In this document: piece by piece, positions 34,742-45,856 of the stretch
Layout: every line of letters starts with the position of its first letter
Numbering within the stretch: the stretch's first letter is position 1
NCBI GenBank assembly: GCA_029204225.1
Contig: CM055112.1
Span: forward strand, 22,200,578 to 22,264,577
DNA from: Diphasiastrum complanatum
Lineage: Eukaryota; Streptophyta; Lycopodiopsida; Lycopodiales; Lycopodiaceae
DNA length: 64,000 nt
Reading direction: 5' to 3'
Program-made: the position numbers and the translations under genes
The notes under the pieces: generated by a model
What the model was told of the DNA's origin: nothing
What the model saw: only the letters and a program-made list of their open reading frames with translations
The model's database searches: none

Positions 34742-35115
34742 TTAGAGGAGTTCTAAATCCAAAAAAGACCCTTTGTAAAGATTCCTTCTATATTCTTTCT
34801 CAAATTTTTCTTACACATGGACCAATCAAAACACTCAAATTTGAAATCTATGTAACGTAACTTTTTGAGTCCAAATTTTTATTCCATACTAGAAATGACA
34901 TTACTTTTTTAATGGTAAGTCTGAATTTAGCGGAGTTTGGTGCATTGGAAAGCGCTTGACAAGGGCTTTCCAATGATATCTTACATGAATACTTTTGAGC
35001 TACGATTAAAAAGTTATGGCAAGTCAAAAGTATTAGTGCTATAATATTTTAAATATAAAAGAGACACCTTGCACGAATTCTTAAAGGGTCTTTTTGGAAC
35101 TCAAAACTCCTCTAA
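34742..35115. mobile_element. MITE, 374 bp, ~40-bp terminal inverted repeats
   Basis: The left end TTAGAGGAGTTCTAAATCC... and the inverted right end TTAGAGGAGTTTTGAGTTCC... match over about 40 bp, including an AAAAAGACCCTTT core. The interior is AT-rich and non-coding. Flanks GCTCCAC (left) and GCTGCAC (right) may be a degenerate target duplication of the 8-9-bp class (hAT or Mutator-like); a TTA/TAA edge would instead suggest PIF/Harbinger. Confidence 0.85.
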
Positions 35116-35116
35116 T

Positions 35117-35205
35117 GGCTGCACCGACTCTGGTTAAATCCGTGTTTATTATATGCAATGTTGGGGAGTGTGAGTATATGTTTATGATCTTGAGTTTCAA
35201 ATAAA
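35117..35205 (+). pseudogene. Secreted peptide gene, last codons, 3' UTR and poly(A) signal
   Basis: Directly after the MITE a frame in phase with the preceding segment gives GCTDSG then TAA (35135-35137), adding one more Cys. An AATAAA at 35200-35205 follows, at a suitable distance for polyadenylation. This is inferred to be the gene's 3' end. Confidence 0.4.
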
Positions 35206-35653
35206 TGAGTTGTAGTTGACATTTTTATTATTGCTATGGAAATGAGGCAATGCTCATTGGCCTCTGAAGAATGTAACCATCTCCCTATTAATCTATTTTT
35301 CCCTATTAACCTCCTTTAGTCTATTTTGGCCAAACGAAAGGCTATAGCCTCCAAACGAAGGGCACCCTGACTGTACCTGCAAGTACAGTACACCAAAACA
35401 GAGTGATTGCCACGGAGAAAGTGTTCAAAGCGCGCCAGAAGTGATTTCACCATTCCATTGGACAGGTAGTTGGTAGTTGGTGACGAGAAGCATTTCGAAA
35501 AGCAATGCCAGTTTGGCTTTCAATTTGGTGAAAGAGTGGCAGGTGGCCTGGTAAGCCAAAAATTGCAGGTTATTATTTGTGATTTCTGACATCGCGATTG
35601 GCTTCGGCATACGTTTTATAGCCTACAGGTGGAGTTTCAAGTAGTTTGGAGAT
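35206..35653. other. Unassigned spacer
   Basis: No recognised gene. The end of it may be the LTR or leader of the copia fragment that follows, though no primer-binding site is visible. Confidence 0.4.
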
Positions 35654-36330
35654 GGCAAACATCAATGAGGCAATTTTGGGCGATGCAAGCAAACTTGATG
35701 GGGCTTCTAACTACAACATCTGGAAATTCAAAATGAAGAGCATTTTGATGGAGAAAGAGTTATGGGAGATTGTGGCAGGTATTGAAATCTGACCAAATAC
35801 CACTCCAGGTGATATGAGGGCCTTTGATAAAAAGGCACAGAGAGCATTGTCCTTAATCAATCTTTTAGTGAAAGACCATGTAATCACTCATGTAAGTGAT
35901 GCCACGACGGCTAGGGGAGCTTGGGAAGCTCTTAGAATGCAATTTAAAACTTGCAATCCAGCTCAAGCCATGTTCTTGAAGTCAAGATTGAACACAATAA
36001 ATATGGAAGAAAGTGAATCAGTGAAGAAAGAAGTGTGCAGTGCGGTAACGTTTTTACAAAACAGGAGCCCTATAGTTGCGATTCCAAATGTGACTCCCGA
36101 AGAAGCATTTACATGAATAAAGCCAAAAATTGACAAGTTTTGTGTCATTGGATGTAAGGCCTATGTACATGTGCCAAAGGAGGAGCGAAAGAAACTTGAT
36201 GCCAAAGCAATCAAGTGTATCTTCGTCGGTTATGATGAGAGAACGAAGGCATACAGGTGTTTTGATCTTGTAATGAACAAGATTCAAATTAGCAAAGATG
36301 TGATCTTTGATGAAATGCATAGGTATGAAA
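35654..36330 (+). pseudogene. Ty1/copia internal-deletion derivative (gag fused to integrase end)
   Basis: Gag starts at 35654 (MANINEAILGDASKLDGA, then NIWKFKMKSILMEKE). One stop at about 35791 breaks it. Gag proceeds through INLLVKDHVITHVSD to NTINMEESESVKK at about 36030 and then jumps directly to the integrase C-terminal/linker region (IGCKAYVHVPKEERKK, CIFVGYDERTKAYRCF) ending near 36340. More than a kilobase of zinc knuckle, protease and integrase core is missing. It belongs to the same gag family as the fragment at 63.6-64 kb. Confidence 0.85.
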
Positions 36331-36380
36331 ATTTTTATAGGAACTCACCCATCTGCACAACTTGTTTTATAATCTCCGAT

Positions 36381-36549
36381 TGTTAGAATCCTCTCCTCTC
36401 ATGTAATTGTGGCTCTAGGGAGAAGTTGACTGGGGTTTGACTCTCAGCTTCCACTTGGTTGGATTGTTTAGATCCACAATAGTCCTTTTGGTGCATGCAA
36501 CATGATCTACAAGATATTCACTTGGTGATCCTTATCGTGGTATCAGAGC
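36381..36549 (+). mobile_element. Very short LTR (~157 bp) with PBS at 36538
   Basis: It starts TGTTAGAATCC and ends immediately before TGGTATCAGAGC (36538-36549). If the start is right, the LTR is unusually short for a copia. It could be the 5' LTR of what follows or the remains of a 3' LTR of the copia fragment just before it. Confidence 0.5.
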
Positions 36550-36969
36550 TTGGATTTGCATGGATTAGAAGGTGGAGTTATTTTTTGTTTTTCTCTCCAT
36601 TATTGGTAGTATCTCCCAGTTCGTTTCTTCTTAGTGGTGGAACTAACCTCTAGAAGTAAGTGTCTTTTTTAATTCATGATTGCTTTCAGCCTAATGATCA
36701 ATGTTATAGGATTTCTCCAGGGTTCTCAAAATCGTAATTACGTAAAGTGAAATTTGAAAAATTTAAGGGTTATTTTTGGTGTGTTGGAACATTGATAATG
36801 TTCATTTTTACGTTCCACTGGCCAAAACCTGCCAAATAGGTTACCCGCCAGGCTTTACAAAGAGTCTCGCCAGGTCTCGCCACGCTTTACAAAGGAGCCA
36901 GGTGAATAGACGTGTCACCATAGGTTCACTACTGTGGATGAAGAAATACGACCACCGTCTTTGAGTATT

Positions 36970-38362
36970 TTGTTGACTCCTAAGACGACAGGACCTAGGA
37001 AGCCTCGGTCTCACCTTGAGATAGTAGAGACTAAAACCCTATATGAAGATGAGATAAATGATCCAGAAGATGAGAGATAAGAAGGGGACTCGCCCGAGAA
37101 ACAGCTGTATATATTTTTAGATATTACACCAGAAACCCCTCCATTAGCAGCCTCTGAGGTAAAAGCTATAAGCATGGTAGGAAGACCGACTGAGCCGTTA
37201 GTAATCCCTGTCACAGTAGGAGAGTTACCCAAGCTCAAAGGAGCGATTCTTGAGTATCATGGAGCCCCATATGAAGATGCTGAGTTTCACATTAATGCAT
37301 TATGGACCGCATGTCTCATTAATCGAATCACCGATCCCCACCACAAAATGATGTTTTTCACACTTACCTTGACTGGATCAGTGAGGAGATGGTATTATAT
37401 CTTGCCTAGGAGATCTATTGAGACCACTGAAGAATTTCTTAGACTATTTCTACTTGAGTATGCTCCACGTCGCACCCCCGATGGTCTGTTGTTTACAATT
37501 AGCTCACTTCAACAAGGTGAAGGTAGTTCGTCAATATCATCGTAGATTGACTGAATTAACACGGCAGGTAGATGCCATCGTGCAATTACCCCCCAAGCTA
37601 TTACTCACTTTCTTTATGAGAGGCCTAAGAGATGACATACAACTTGTAGTACGTCATAGTAGCCCTCAGACTTTAATGGAAGCCATAAGTAAAGCTCTTG
37701 TAGTGGAGGAATGCACAGATTGCCATCACACATGCATCAAACATATCTAGAGCTTTTCTGGCCCAGAGAAGGGATATGAGAGTACTGGATCTAATTTTGG
37801 TCTAGATGACATGAAAGAGATGCTCAAAGGATACATGGATGTCATGAATGAGAATATATCAACACTAGCTTCAGATGTGAATTTCTTAAAGCGACAACGG
37901 AATTTGTTAGGCCAAAGGAAACCATTTGACCAACCACCAGGTAAAGTATGCCGATTCTGCCAAGGAAACCACTTGAATAGAAACTGTCCTAGCACAGTTT
38001 GTGCTTTTTGCAAAAAGACTGGTCACCAGGAAGATAGATGTTGGGCTCGAAGAGAAGCCTTAGTGGCACCTAATCTAAGACAAGGACCTGTGAATCATAG
38101 ATCACAAGATGAAAGAGTAGTTGACACCCTCATATCAGTCAGCTTTCTACACAAACCATCTATAATACGACCTCAAGACAAGGGCAAAGCTAAAATGGAG
38201 GATGAACGGCCTCCAGTGAATACGATAGAGATCGAGACAATGAGTTCCATAAAGACAAAAGAAGAAGTACTAGTTGTGACCAGAAGTAAGGCACCGATGG
38301 ATCCTCCCACTACGTCTTTGAAGAAGGTAGTCGAGAAAAAGACAAGTGATGTGCCTGTCTTG
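36970..38362 (+). pseudogene. Ty3/gypsy gag with two zinc knuckles
   Basis: From about 36970 a frame runs (one stop near 37078) into the retrotransposon gag domain: GELPKLKGAILEYHGAPYED, then MFFTLTLTGSVRRWYYILP and FLRLFLLEYAPRRTPDGL. A frameshift near 37510 continues as KVVRQYHRRLTELTRQVDAI. After a stop at 37750, 37811-38380 gives a coiled section and two knuckles, CRFCQGNHLNRNC and CAFCKKTGHQEDRC, then a basic/acidic linker. The sequence is interrupted at 38363 by the LTR of copia E; a gypsy protease resumes near 42.28 kb. Confidence 0.85.
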
Positions 38363-39011
38363 TGTGAAAGATTCAACTAGTTTCATCACATTTTGCAATA
38401 TTTCCATATTTGGCATATTGAGGCCAAAACTTGTTTTAGACTTAGAGGTTGAATTTTCAAGTTCATTAGTCTAAATTTCATCTGAATAAACACTTTTTGA
38501 AAGTGTGGGAAAGATAGAATGCGAGTTTGAGTAGATTCAATTTGAATAAGTTGGGTACATTGAATCTAGACCCAAAATTGGTAGGGTTAGCATTTTGGTG
38601 GGAAAGCCAAGTGGCCAAATAGGGTTTGGACCTGCTATAAAAGGATGTAACTCGTGGAGAGAGTCATCTTATCTCTTCTCTATCTCATTTCATGCTTATA
38701 CATGGTTCTCTTGGGTTCTACTATCCATTGGTGCACTATCTTGGTGATTGCTTGCAATTCTATGTGTAGAATGATCTATATTTGTTATTTTTGGATCCAC
38801 ACGTGTGAAATACAGTAGCTTTCTGGTTTTGTATGGACAGCAATAGTACATAATCATTTCATTCAAGTTTGATCAAGTTCTATTAGTGTTTGCATCTCAA
38901 ATTGTGTGTAGATGCTGATTTTTCTACATTGGTGAAATTGGTAGTGTATTTCTCTTTCTAACCAAAGATCATTCAAGTAGATTGGATCTTAAGGATCTGA
39001 AATCTTTCACA
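38363..39011 (+). mobile_element. Copia E 5' LTR, 649 bp
   Basis: The boundaries are sharp: TGTGAAAGATT at the start and AATCTTTCACA at the end are perfect 11-bp inverted terminal repeats. The PBS TGGTATCAGAGC follows at 39012-39023. The five bases before the LTR are TCTTG; TCTTG also occurs near 42108-42112, at the far edge of the copia-like sequence. It contains CCACACGTGTGAAA near 38797. Confidence 0.9.
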
Positions 39012-39611
39012 TGGTATCAGAGCTTGTGTTTCAGGTTATGAAGGAGGAAATCAGATCTATCAATGATTTCGTGAAGATATCAAGTCTAGAGCATGCTAGA
39101 GAGGATTCTACACCAAAATCGGATTTTTTGCTTTTGTAGATTGGATCTTTTGTAGATCAAAACACTAAATAGGTCAATATACTTGTTCAATTCCATTTTT
39201 TGAATTCACATGCTGGATTTGGCCAATTTTTGGATCATTGGTTCAGCCTAAGTGGTGGCTTATAGATTGCATATCAAATTTTCAGCATTTGCATGTAGAT
39301 TTGGAATAGTCAATTTTTTGTGATTTTGTCAAAACCCTAATTTTGATTGGATCTCTAGATAGTGAGGTTGCTGGACTTCATTTGAGTGTGTTTCAATCTT
39401 AGGAAGTGGCAAAAGTCATTAGATTGAGGATAGATCATAGGTTGATCAAGATTCCATGATTCTATGTGTTGATTTGCTTGGATAAGTGCTAGAAGAGAAT
39501 TTGTGAGATAGTTTCAAATCTTGGTGATTTCTTTTGGAAGCATTTGTTGTTGTTCAAAGGAGTGCTTCGTGCATTGAAACAGGTTGAGAGAGAAGATCAA
39601 GTCATTGCTAC
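39012..39611 (+). mobile_element. Copia E primer-binding site and leader
   Basis: PBS at 39012-39023, then ~590 bp of leader without long frames, leading to the gag ATG at 39612. Confidence 0.8.
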
Positions 39612-42105
39612 ATGGCAACCTCAATTGGAGTCATGTTGGAAGCCAATGATAGGCTTACCTCAAGTAACTATTCATTATGGAAAGTGAGGATGGAGTCACT
39701 TCTTGAGATGAATGATGTTTTGGATATTGTTGTAGGTTTGGAGGAGAGACCAGCAACACAACAAGATCAATTGAGGTATGACAAGAGGGCCAAGAAGGCT
39801 CTACACATGATAAAGATGAATGTTACCAATGAACTTCTCAAGGAAGTTGGTAAGTGCACATCATCTTTGGAATCTTGGAATTCATTGAAGAAGCTTTATG
39901 AATCCAAGTCTACTTCTAGAGTGTTGACTCTAAGAAGGCAAATCTTTTCTTGTTTGCAAAAGAATGAAGAAAGTCTAAGTACTTTTGTTTTGAGAATGAA
40001 AGCATTGAATGATGAGTTAGCTTGCATAGATGAAAGCATTAAGGAAGGAGAACTTATTCAAGTAATTCTTAATGGCTTGTTGGATGCTCATGCTAACATT
40101 GTTCAAAGTATTGCTATTCAAAAGACTTTGCCAAGTTTGATGGATCTTCAAGAGATCTTGAACAATGAGGAATATAGACTTCAAGCAAGAGGTGGATCTA
40201 CATCGACACTTCAAGAGGATGCTATGTTGACAAAGGGCAAATTTAAGGGCAAAACCAAATGCAAGTGGTCTAAAGAGCAAGATCAAGTGGATGCTTCTTC
40301 AAGTGGCAAAAAGAAGGATAGATCAAAGCTCAAGTGCTTCTATTGTGGCATCAAAGGACACTTTGCAAGTGAGTGCTACAAGAAGAAGAGAGATCAAGGA
40401 GACAAGCAAGGTAATCTTACTCTTGATGAGGATGGTTTGGATGTGCAAGATGCAAATGATGATGCTTTTGTGATGTCTTCATGTATGCTTGCTAATGATG
40501 GAGATCTAGATCCTTGGTGGATTGATAGTGGAGCAAGATCACACATGACCTTTCACAAAGAGTACTTCACTTCTTTGTTGGCATATGGAGATGACAAGAG
40601 GGTGATCTACACGGCCAATGATGGTGAGTGTGCAATCAAAGGGATTGGCACGATTCTTATTTCTCTCTCTACAAATAGGAATGTTCATTTGGATAATGTC
40701 TTGTTTATTCCATCTATTACCAAGAATTTGCTTAGTGTGAGTCAAATGCTAAGTAAGGGCCTCAAGGTGGAGTTTGATGGAGATGCTTGTTTGATCAAAA
40801 GGAAGGATGTCTTGATTGGAAAAGGTAAAAGACAAGGGAAGTTGTTCAAACTTGATGCTTGTGTTATTGCTAACCAAGTTGGATGTGTTGCAAGGGAGCA
40901 AATTTATATTCAAGAGGTTTGGCACAAGGATGGGACACCTCAACTTCAAGTCATTGGAGGTAATGGCAAGGAAGAAGGTTGTGATTGGTCTTCCAAGTTC
41001 CTTAAGTAATGACAAGCATGTTTGTGAATCTTGTGCTTTGTCTAAGTCACATAGACTACCTTATACTAGATCTATTTCTATATCTACAAAGCCTTTTCAA
41101 CTTGTACATTCGGATATTCATGGATTTACTACAATTATCAATAGTGGAGCTAAGATGTATGTAACATCCATTGATGATTTTAGTAGATTTTGTTGGATCT
41201 ATCTACTAAAGAGCAAGGATGATGTGTATGATGTCTTTGTCAAGTTCAAGAATGCAAGGGAGAACCAATTCTCCACAAAGATCAAGTGCTTGAGAGGTGA
41301 CAATGGTGGTGAGTACATATCTAACAAGTTCAAGGCCTTTTGTGATGAGCATGGGATCAAGAGGGAGTATACAACATCAAGGACTCCACAACAAAATGGA
41401 GTGGCTGAAAGGAAGAATAGGTCTTTATGTGAAAGTGCTAAAGCTATGAGGTTAAGTGCTAATCTTGACAAACCATTTTGGGATCAAGCTTTGTTGTGTG
41501 CCAATTTCTTGTGCAATAGGTGGCCGAGTGCTATTTTGGATGGAAGGACACCTTTTGAGATGCTATTCAAGAGGAGGCCGAGTGTCAACTTTCTAAGAAC
41601 CTCTGGATGCACATGCTATGTCAACATTACTCTTGATGATAGGACCAAAGAGGATCCATCTTCAAGAAGAGGTATTTTTGTTGGATATAGTGAGGTGAGT
41701 AAAGCCTACAAGGTTTACATTCCTTCTACTAACAAAGTGATTATTGGTAGAGATGCCATTTTTGATGAGGGAAACATTCCAAAGGTGTCTTCAAGAATGA
41801 TTTATGGTAAAGTAGATGGATCTAACATTCTTGATGTTGATGAGAATGATCCTACTTTGGATGGTGGTGATGATGGACCTTCATCAAGTCAAAAGCCAAG
41901 GAGAACATCAAGAGAAAGACAAGTACCTTCAAGGCTCACATATGATCAAAAGGGTAAGCAAGTAGTTTCTGGAAATTATGTTGCTTTCCTAACCTCTTTT
42001 GATGAGCCTACAAGTGTAGATCAAGGAAGGAAAGAAGAGGAGTGGATCCAAGCAATGGATCTTGAGTATCGATCTCTTATGAAGAGTGGAACATCTTTTG
42101 GAAGA
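39612..42105 (+). pseudogene. Copia E gag-protease-integrase
   Basis: Gag starts MATSIGVMLEANDRLTSSNY with LWKVRMESLLEMND. Further on are RRQIFSCLQKNEESLSTFVL, the zinc knuckle CFYCGIKGHFASEC (about residue 240) and protease WWIDSGARSHMT (about 303; DSG kept). The frame 39612-41009 is lost within the integrase zinc finger; another frame (from 40816) continues RMGHLNFKS...CESCALSKSH, LVHSDIHGF, LRGDNGGEYIS (RSDGG changed to RGDNG), PQQNGVAERKNRS and CANFLCNRW. It ends early in reverse transcriptase at EEEWIQAMDLEYRSLMK (about 42090). The RT core, RNase H and 3' LTR are absent, so the element is 3'-truncated. Confidence 0.9.
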
Positions 42106-42985
42106 TCTTCTTGTGTACATGGAGCTATGCAAGTGGATGGATGTTATCTTATTATAAAATCAAGTAATGGATCTGGAAAACAAATTTTGTTCAATGACTT
42201 TGATGTTCAAGTTGAAGATCAAGAGGTTGATCTCAAAGCGCTTCAACTAGTCAAAAGGGAAGGTGGCAATTTGAAATTTGGGAATGAGGAGGATAGAATC
42301 ACCTATGATAGGAAAAGTGGACATCAACATAGTAGACCGATATTGTCCCAAAGTTGATGCCATTATAGATGGTTTAGTTATCCAAGGAGCTACGGTAGAT
42401 GCGGGATCGATAGTGAATATAGTAAGCCTAGAACTGGCAGACATGATTGGAATAGACCTGGAGCCCACTTCACTAATTGCCTTGCAATTGGCCAACAACT
42501 TTGTCATCAAATCTGGAGGAGAAATGAGATCTGTCTCTATTACAGTTGTTGGAAAGACTGTGAATGTGGACTTCTATGTCATGAGAATGTTGGCAGGCTG
42601 TAAGAGTTATTTTCTCCTATTAGGGAGGCATTGGTTATGATTAAGTGACTGCATAGTAGACATTCCTGCAAGACTATTAATTTTTGGTATAGGGAAGAGT
42701 CGACTGGTAGTTGATGGATACCCTGAGACCCCTCAATTAAGCCCCTATACTCTCTTCGGAATGGGAAGAAGTGTCTAGTGATGAATCAAAAACTGATACA
42801 GATAATGATGAACCAAAACATGAAGATGTGCTAGAGATTGAGTGGAATACACCAAAAGAGAAAGCTAAGAGGGTATGAGATGCTGATATCCACATAAGAG
42901 ATGACCACAACTCGGATTTTGAAGCTAAAACGCCTGTAAATAAAAAACCATTAGATCCCTCTTCACTCAAATTGATCAAGAATTG
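42106..42985 (+). pseudogene. Ty3/gypsy protease region, resumed after copia E
   Basis: The frame at 42278-42640 reads VDINIVDRYCPKVDAIIDGL and then VIQGATVDAGSIVNIVSLE, an aspartic protease with DAG in place of the usual D-S/T-G, followed by LLGRHWL, the family's ILG--W motif. A stop follows, then PETPQLSPYTLFG and acidic linker with more stops. The stretch 42106-42277 is open in another frame (SCVHGAMQVDGCYLI...) and cannot be assigned with confidence to copia or gypsy. No RT follows; the sequence is cut by family D material near 42.99 kb. Confidence 0.75.
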
Positions 42986-43061
42986 AAGGTACTACTCATA
43001 GATTATGTTTAGATATCAAAATCTATGATCCTAGTATGAAGTGAAGTTCATTTCTTGAAAT

Positions 43062-43074
43062 GGCTCTGATACCA
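43062..43074 (-). other. Primer-binding site, family D
   Basis: GGCTCTGATACCA on the plus strand is TGGTATCAGAGCC on the minus strand. It abuts the LTR at 43075, so that element reads leftward; only ~70 bp of its internal region remains. Confidence 0.85.
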
Positions 43075-43751
43075 TGATAAAAATGCAGAAAAATAATCCC
43101 ATTTGATCCTAGAAATGATGGATAAAGCACCTACTTAAGATCCAAACAAGATCTAGAAGTTAGATTACTAATCAATGCATTGATTCCTAGCTTATCTTGG
43201 CTTGAACTCCATGAATTATCTCCAAGACTCTTCACACGTGTGAAAGTATGGCCTGATGTTGCCTGTGTACTATACCTACAACTCCAAACTCATTCAATCA
43301 TCACAAAAAATCATATGCCAATAGCATTCATCAATCAAATCATAGACTCAAACTAGTCAAGAAGGAAAATCTCGATTTTGCTCATTATTAGATGGAAATC
43401 CCATCACATATTTATACACGTAGAGCTCGGATCTGAGCATATTAGGGCTTATATGTATTCATCATAACCTAACCCTAACATCTAACCTAAAGATCCACTT
43501 GATCCACCCTATTTAGGGTCAATTCCTCAAGATCCAAAAACAATGAGAAAAATGCTATTTTTAGCTCCTACTTTTTCTCTACCCCATCTATCCACTCTTT
43601 GGACATATCCCAAAGGTACCATTTCAATTCTAAATTAATGATTTGACTTAGAATAAGGTATCCTATGCTTTTGTCACGTGTGACATCCCACAACATGGTC
43701 TCAAAGTCATTTACAAGTGGTAATTGTGCAAACTAGCTTGTGTAAATTTAA
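43075..43751 (-). mobile_element. Family D LTR (5' LTR), ~677 bp
   Basis: Closely matches 45004-45681 along its whole length. It contains TTCACACGTGTGAAAG at 43231-43246 and GTCACGTGTGAC at about 43673. Its minus-strand start is eroded (CTTGTGTAAATTTAAC on the plus strand). Confidence 0.85.
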
Positions 43752-43879
43752 CCGTACTCAAGTCAACAAGGTGAATAATATACATGCATGTTTCCATGTT
43801 CATAAAGAATTTGCTACTATAAGTTAAACATGATTTCCAACATTATGCTAACATGACATGTACTTGATTTTTGTTTCTT

Positions 43880-44515
43880 GCAGAAAAACTATTTTCAAGA
43901 TAAAATATGGTGCACATGCATCAAGCGTGATGGGCAAAAGATGCGTGAAAGACGCATTGTTGAAAATCATTTGTGGAAGTTTGGACGAAAAGATGAGGGT
44001 CAACCATCGAATTTGGAAGACGTTGAGATTTGTTACATTTATATGACTGTTTCTTATTATAATGCTTGTCAATCTATGTATAGCCCTTATTGAATTTGTT
44101 TAATGTGTGTAGCCAATACATCGAATGTCATTCCACGACGTTGATCCATCCATATTTAGTTACAATCAACATCAAGTTTTGATAGACATGAGAGAGCAAA
44201 GAACAAAACAAAGTGAAGAGGCAAATACAATTGGAGAAAAGAGTAATGCACTGGATTCTAATGATGATGGTGAGGTACAACACTATGAAGCAATGCACAA
44301 TATGTTTGAATCTTAATTTGAAACAAATGTGAACGATGCTACGCACACATCTTCTAATGAAAATGGAGATTATGAACAATTTGAGATGGATGATGACGAG
44401 TTTCTATTGCATCAAGAGACAGACACCCCTTTGTATCCAGGAGCATCCATTTCGAGACAAGTTATGTCAATTTTTATTCTAAACCTTCAAGCAACATACA
44501 AAATGGAGTGACGTA
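43880..44515 (+). pseudogene. CACTA transposase N-terminal exons
   Basis: A splice-acceptor-like tract (TTTGTTTCTTGCAG, ending near 43883) precedes a frame reading FQDKIWCTCIKRDGQKM...VENHLWKFG, matching the KIRCPC-RC...VE-HL-K-GF pattern of the plant transposase-associated domain (PF13963) at the N-terminus of CACTA TNP2. A second exon (from about 44114, after GTGTGTAG) carries an acidic linker and ends FLLHQETDTPLYPGAS and IFILNLQATYKM, the family's L--AE-PLYPGC-(F/S)S-L--IL-LK entry to Transposase_21. One stop interrupts it at about 44314. The catalytic domain is not here. Confidence 0.8.
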
Positions 44516-45003
44516 GTGTCACATCATTATTTGGGTACTTAAAGCATAACACAACTTTTGTACTTTATAGCTTATTTACAATTACAATGAACCCTAATGC
44601 TTAAATGTAAAACCTTTATCCAAAAAAATATTAAAATATAAAACCGTAATCCAAAAATATATTGAAATGATGTAGAAAAGAAAATCAATCACAAAATTTT
44701 AATGCATATTAGAGCTAGACTTTCATACCTATGATAACAAAAAAAGGATGAATGTGTGTTTATAACCTACAACAAGATGCAAAAGAATCATATAAGAATC
44801 ATACTATCTAAAAATCAAAACATGAGAATCATATACGAATCTGCATATAAGAATCATACTATCTAAATATCAAAAGATAAGAATCGACGTATTTTCAAAT
44901 TGACTAATTTTATATTATTTGTGTTTTGTACTTGTCAATATATGCAGTTTACCATAAGGAGATGAATTACATTCCAATCAGTCTAGCGTTGAAGACACTA
45001 CGA
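44516..45003. other. AT-rich spacer (CACTA-derived?)
   Basis: No motif. GAATCATA(C)(T)ATCTAAA(A)ATCAAAA(CA)-type words repeat around 44785-44890. Confidence 0.4.
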
Positions 45004-45681
45004 GCTAAAAATACAGCAAAATAATCCCATTTGATCCTAGAAATGATGGAGAAAGCACCTACTTAAGATCCAAACAAGATCTAGAAGCTAGATTACTAAT
45101 CAATGCATTGATTCCTAGCTTATCTTGGCTTGAACTCCATGAATTAGCTCCAAAACTCTTCACACGTGTGAAAGTACGGCCTACTGTTGCCTGTGTACTA
45201 TACCTGCAACTCCAAAATCATTCAATCATTACAAAAAATCATATGCCAAGAGCATTCATCAATCAAATCATAGACTCAAACTAGTCAAGAAGGAAAATCT
45301 CGATTTTGCTCATTATTAGATGGAAATCCCATCACATATTTATACATGTAGAGTTTGGATCTGAGCATATTAGGGCTTCTATGTATTCATCATAACCTAA
45401 CCCTAACATCTAACCTAAAGATCCACTTGATCCACCCTATTTAGGGTCAATGCCTCGAGATCCAAAAAACAATGAGAAAAATGCTATTTTTAGCTCCTAC
45501 TTTTTCTCTACCCTATCTATCCACTCTTTGGACATATCCCAAAGGTACCATTCCAAAGCTAGGTAATGATTTGACTTAGAATAAGGTATCCTATGCTTTT
45601 GGCACGTGTGGCATCCCACAACATGGCCTCAAAGTCATTTACAAGTGGTAATTGTGCAAACTAGCTTGTGTAGATTCAACA
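45004..45681 (-). mobile_element. Family D LTR (3' LTR), ~678 bp
   Basis: Minus-strand start TGTTGAATCTACAC directly after a polypurine tract (TGTGAGGAG, 45690-45682), which makes it a 3' LTR. It is highly similar to the LTR at 43075-43751 and contains TTCACACGTGTGAAAG at 45159-45174. Confidence 0.88.
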
Positions 45682-45691
45682 CTCCTCACAA

Positions 45692-45856
45692 CTAGTTTGA
45701 AGATAACATAGACTTGCTTATCAACCCTAGGGCTGATCTTAGCTTCAGAAATGCAGCTCTTAGAAGTGGTTTAGTGAGGATATCAGCAATACATTCACTA
45801 CTTGCCACATGCTCCAAAGATATCTCCTTTGATTGCACCTTCTCTCTCACAAAGAT
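45692..45856 (-). pseudogene. Copia family D pol C-terminus
   Basis: On the minus strand the frame reads FVREKVQSKEISLEHVASSE, then CIADILTKPL and ends LISKSMLSSN, TAG. This is the conserved copia pol tail (the I-LEHV-S--Q-ADI-TKPL block). The rest of pol is missing; a frame continuing beyond (45857-46151) has a KKKKH basic patch and Pro-rich text with no recognised domain. Confidence 0.88.
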
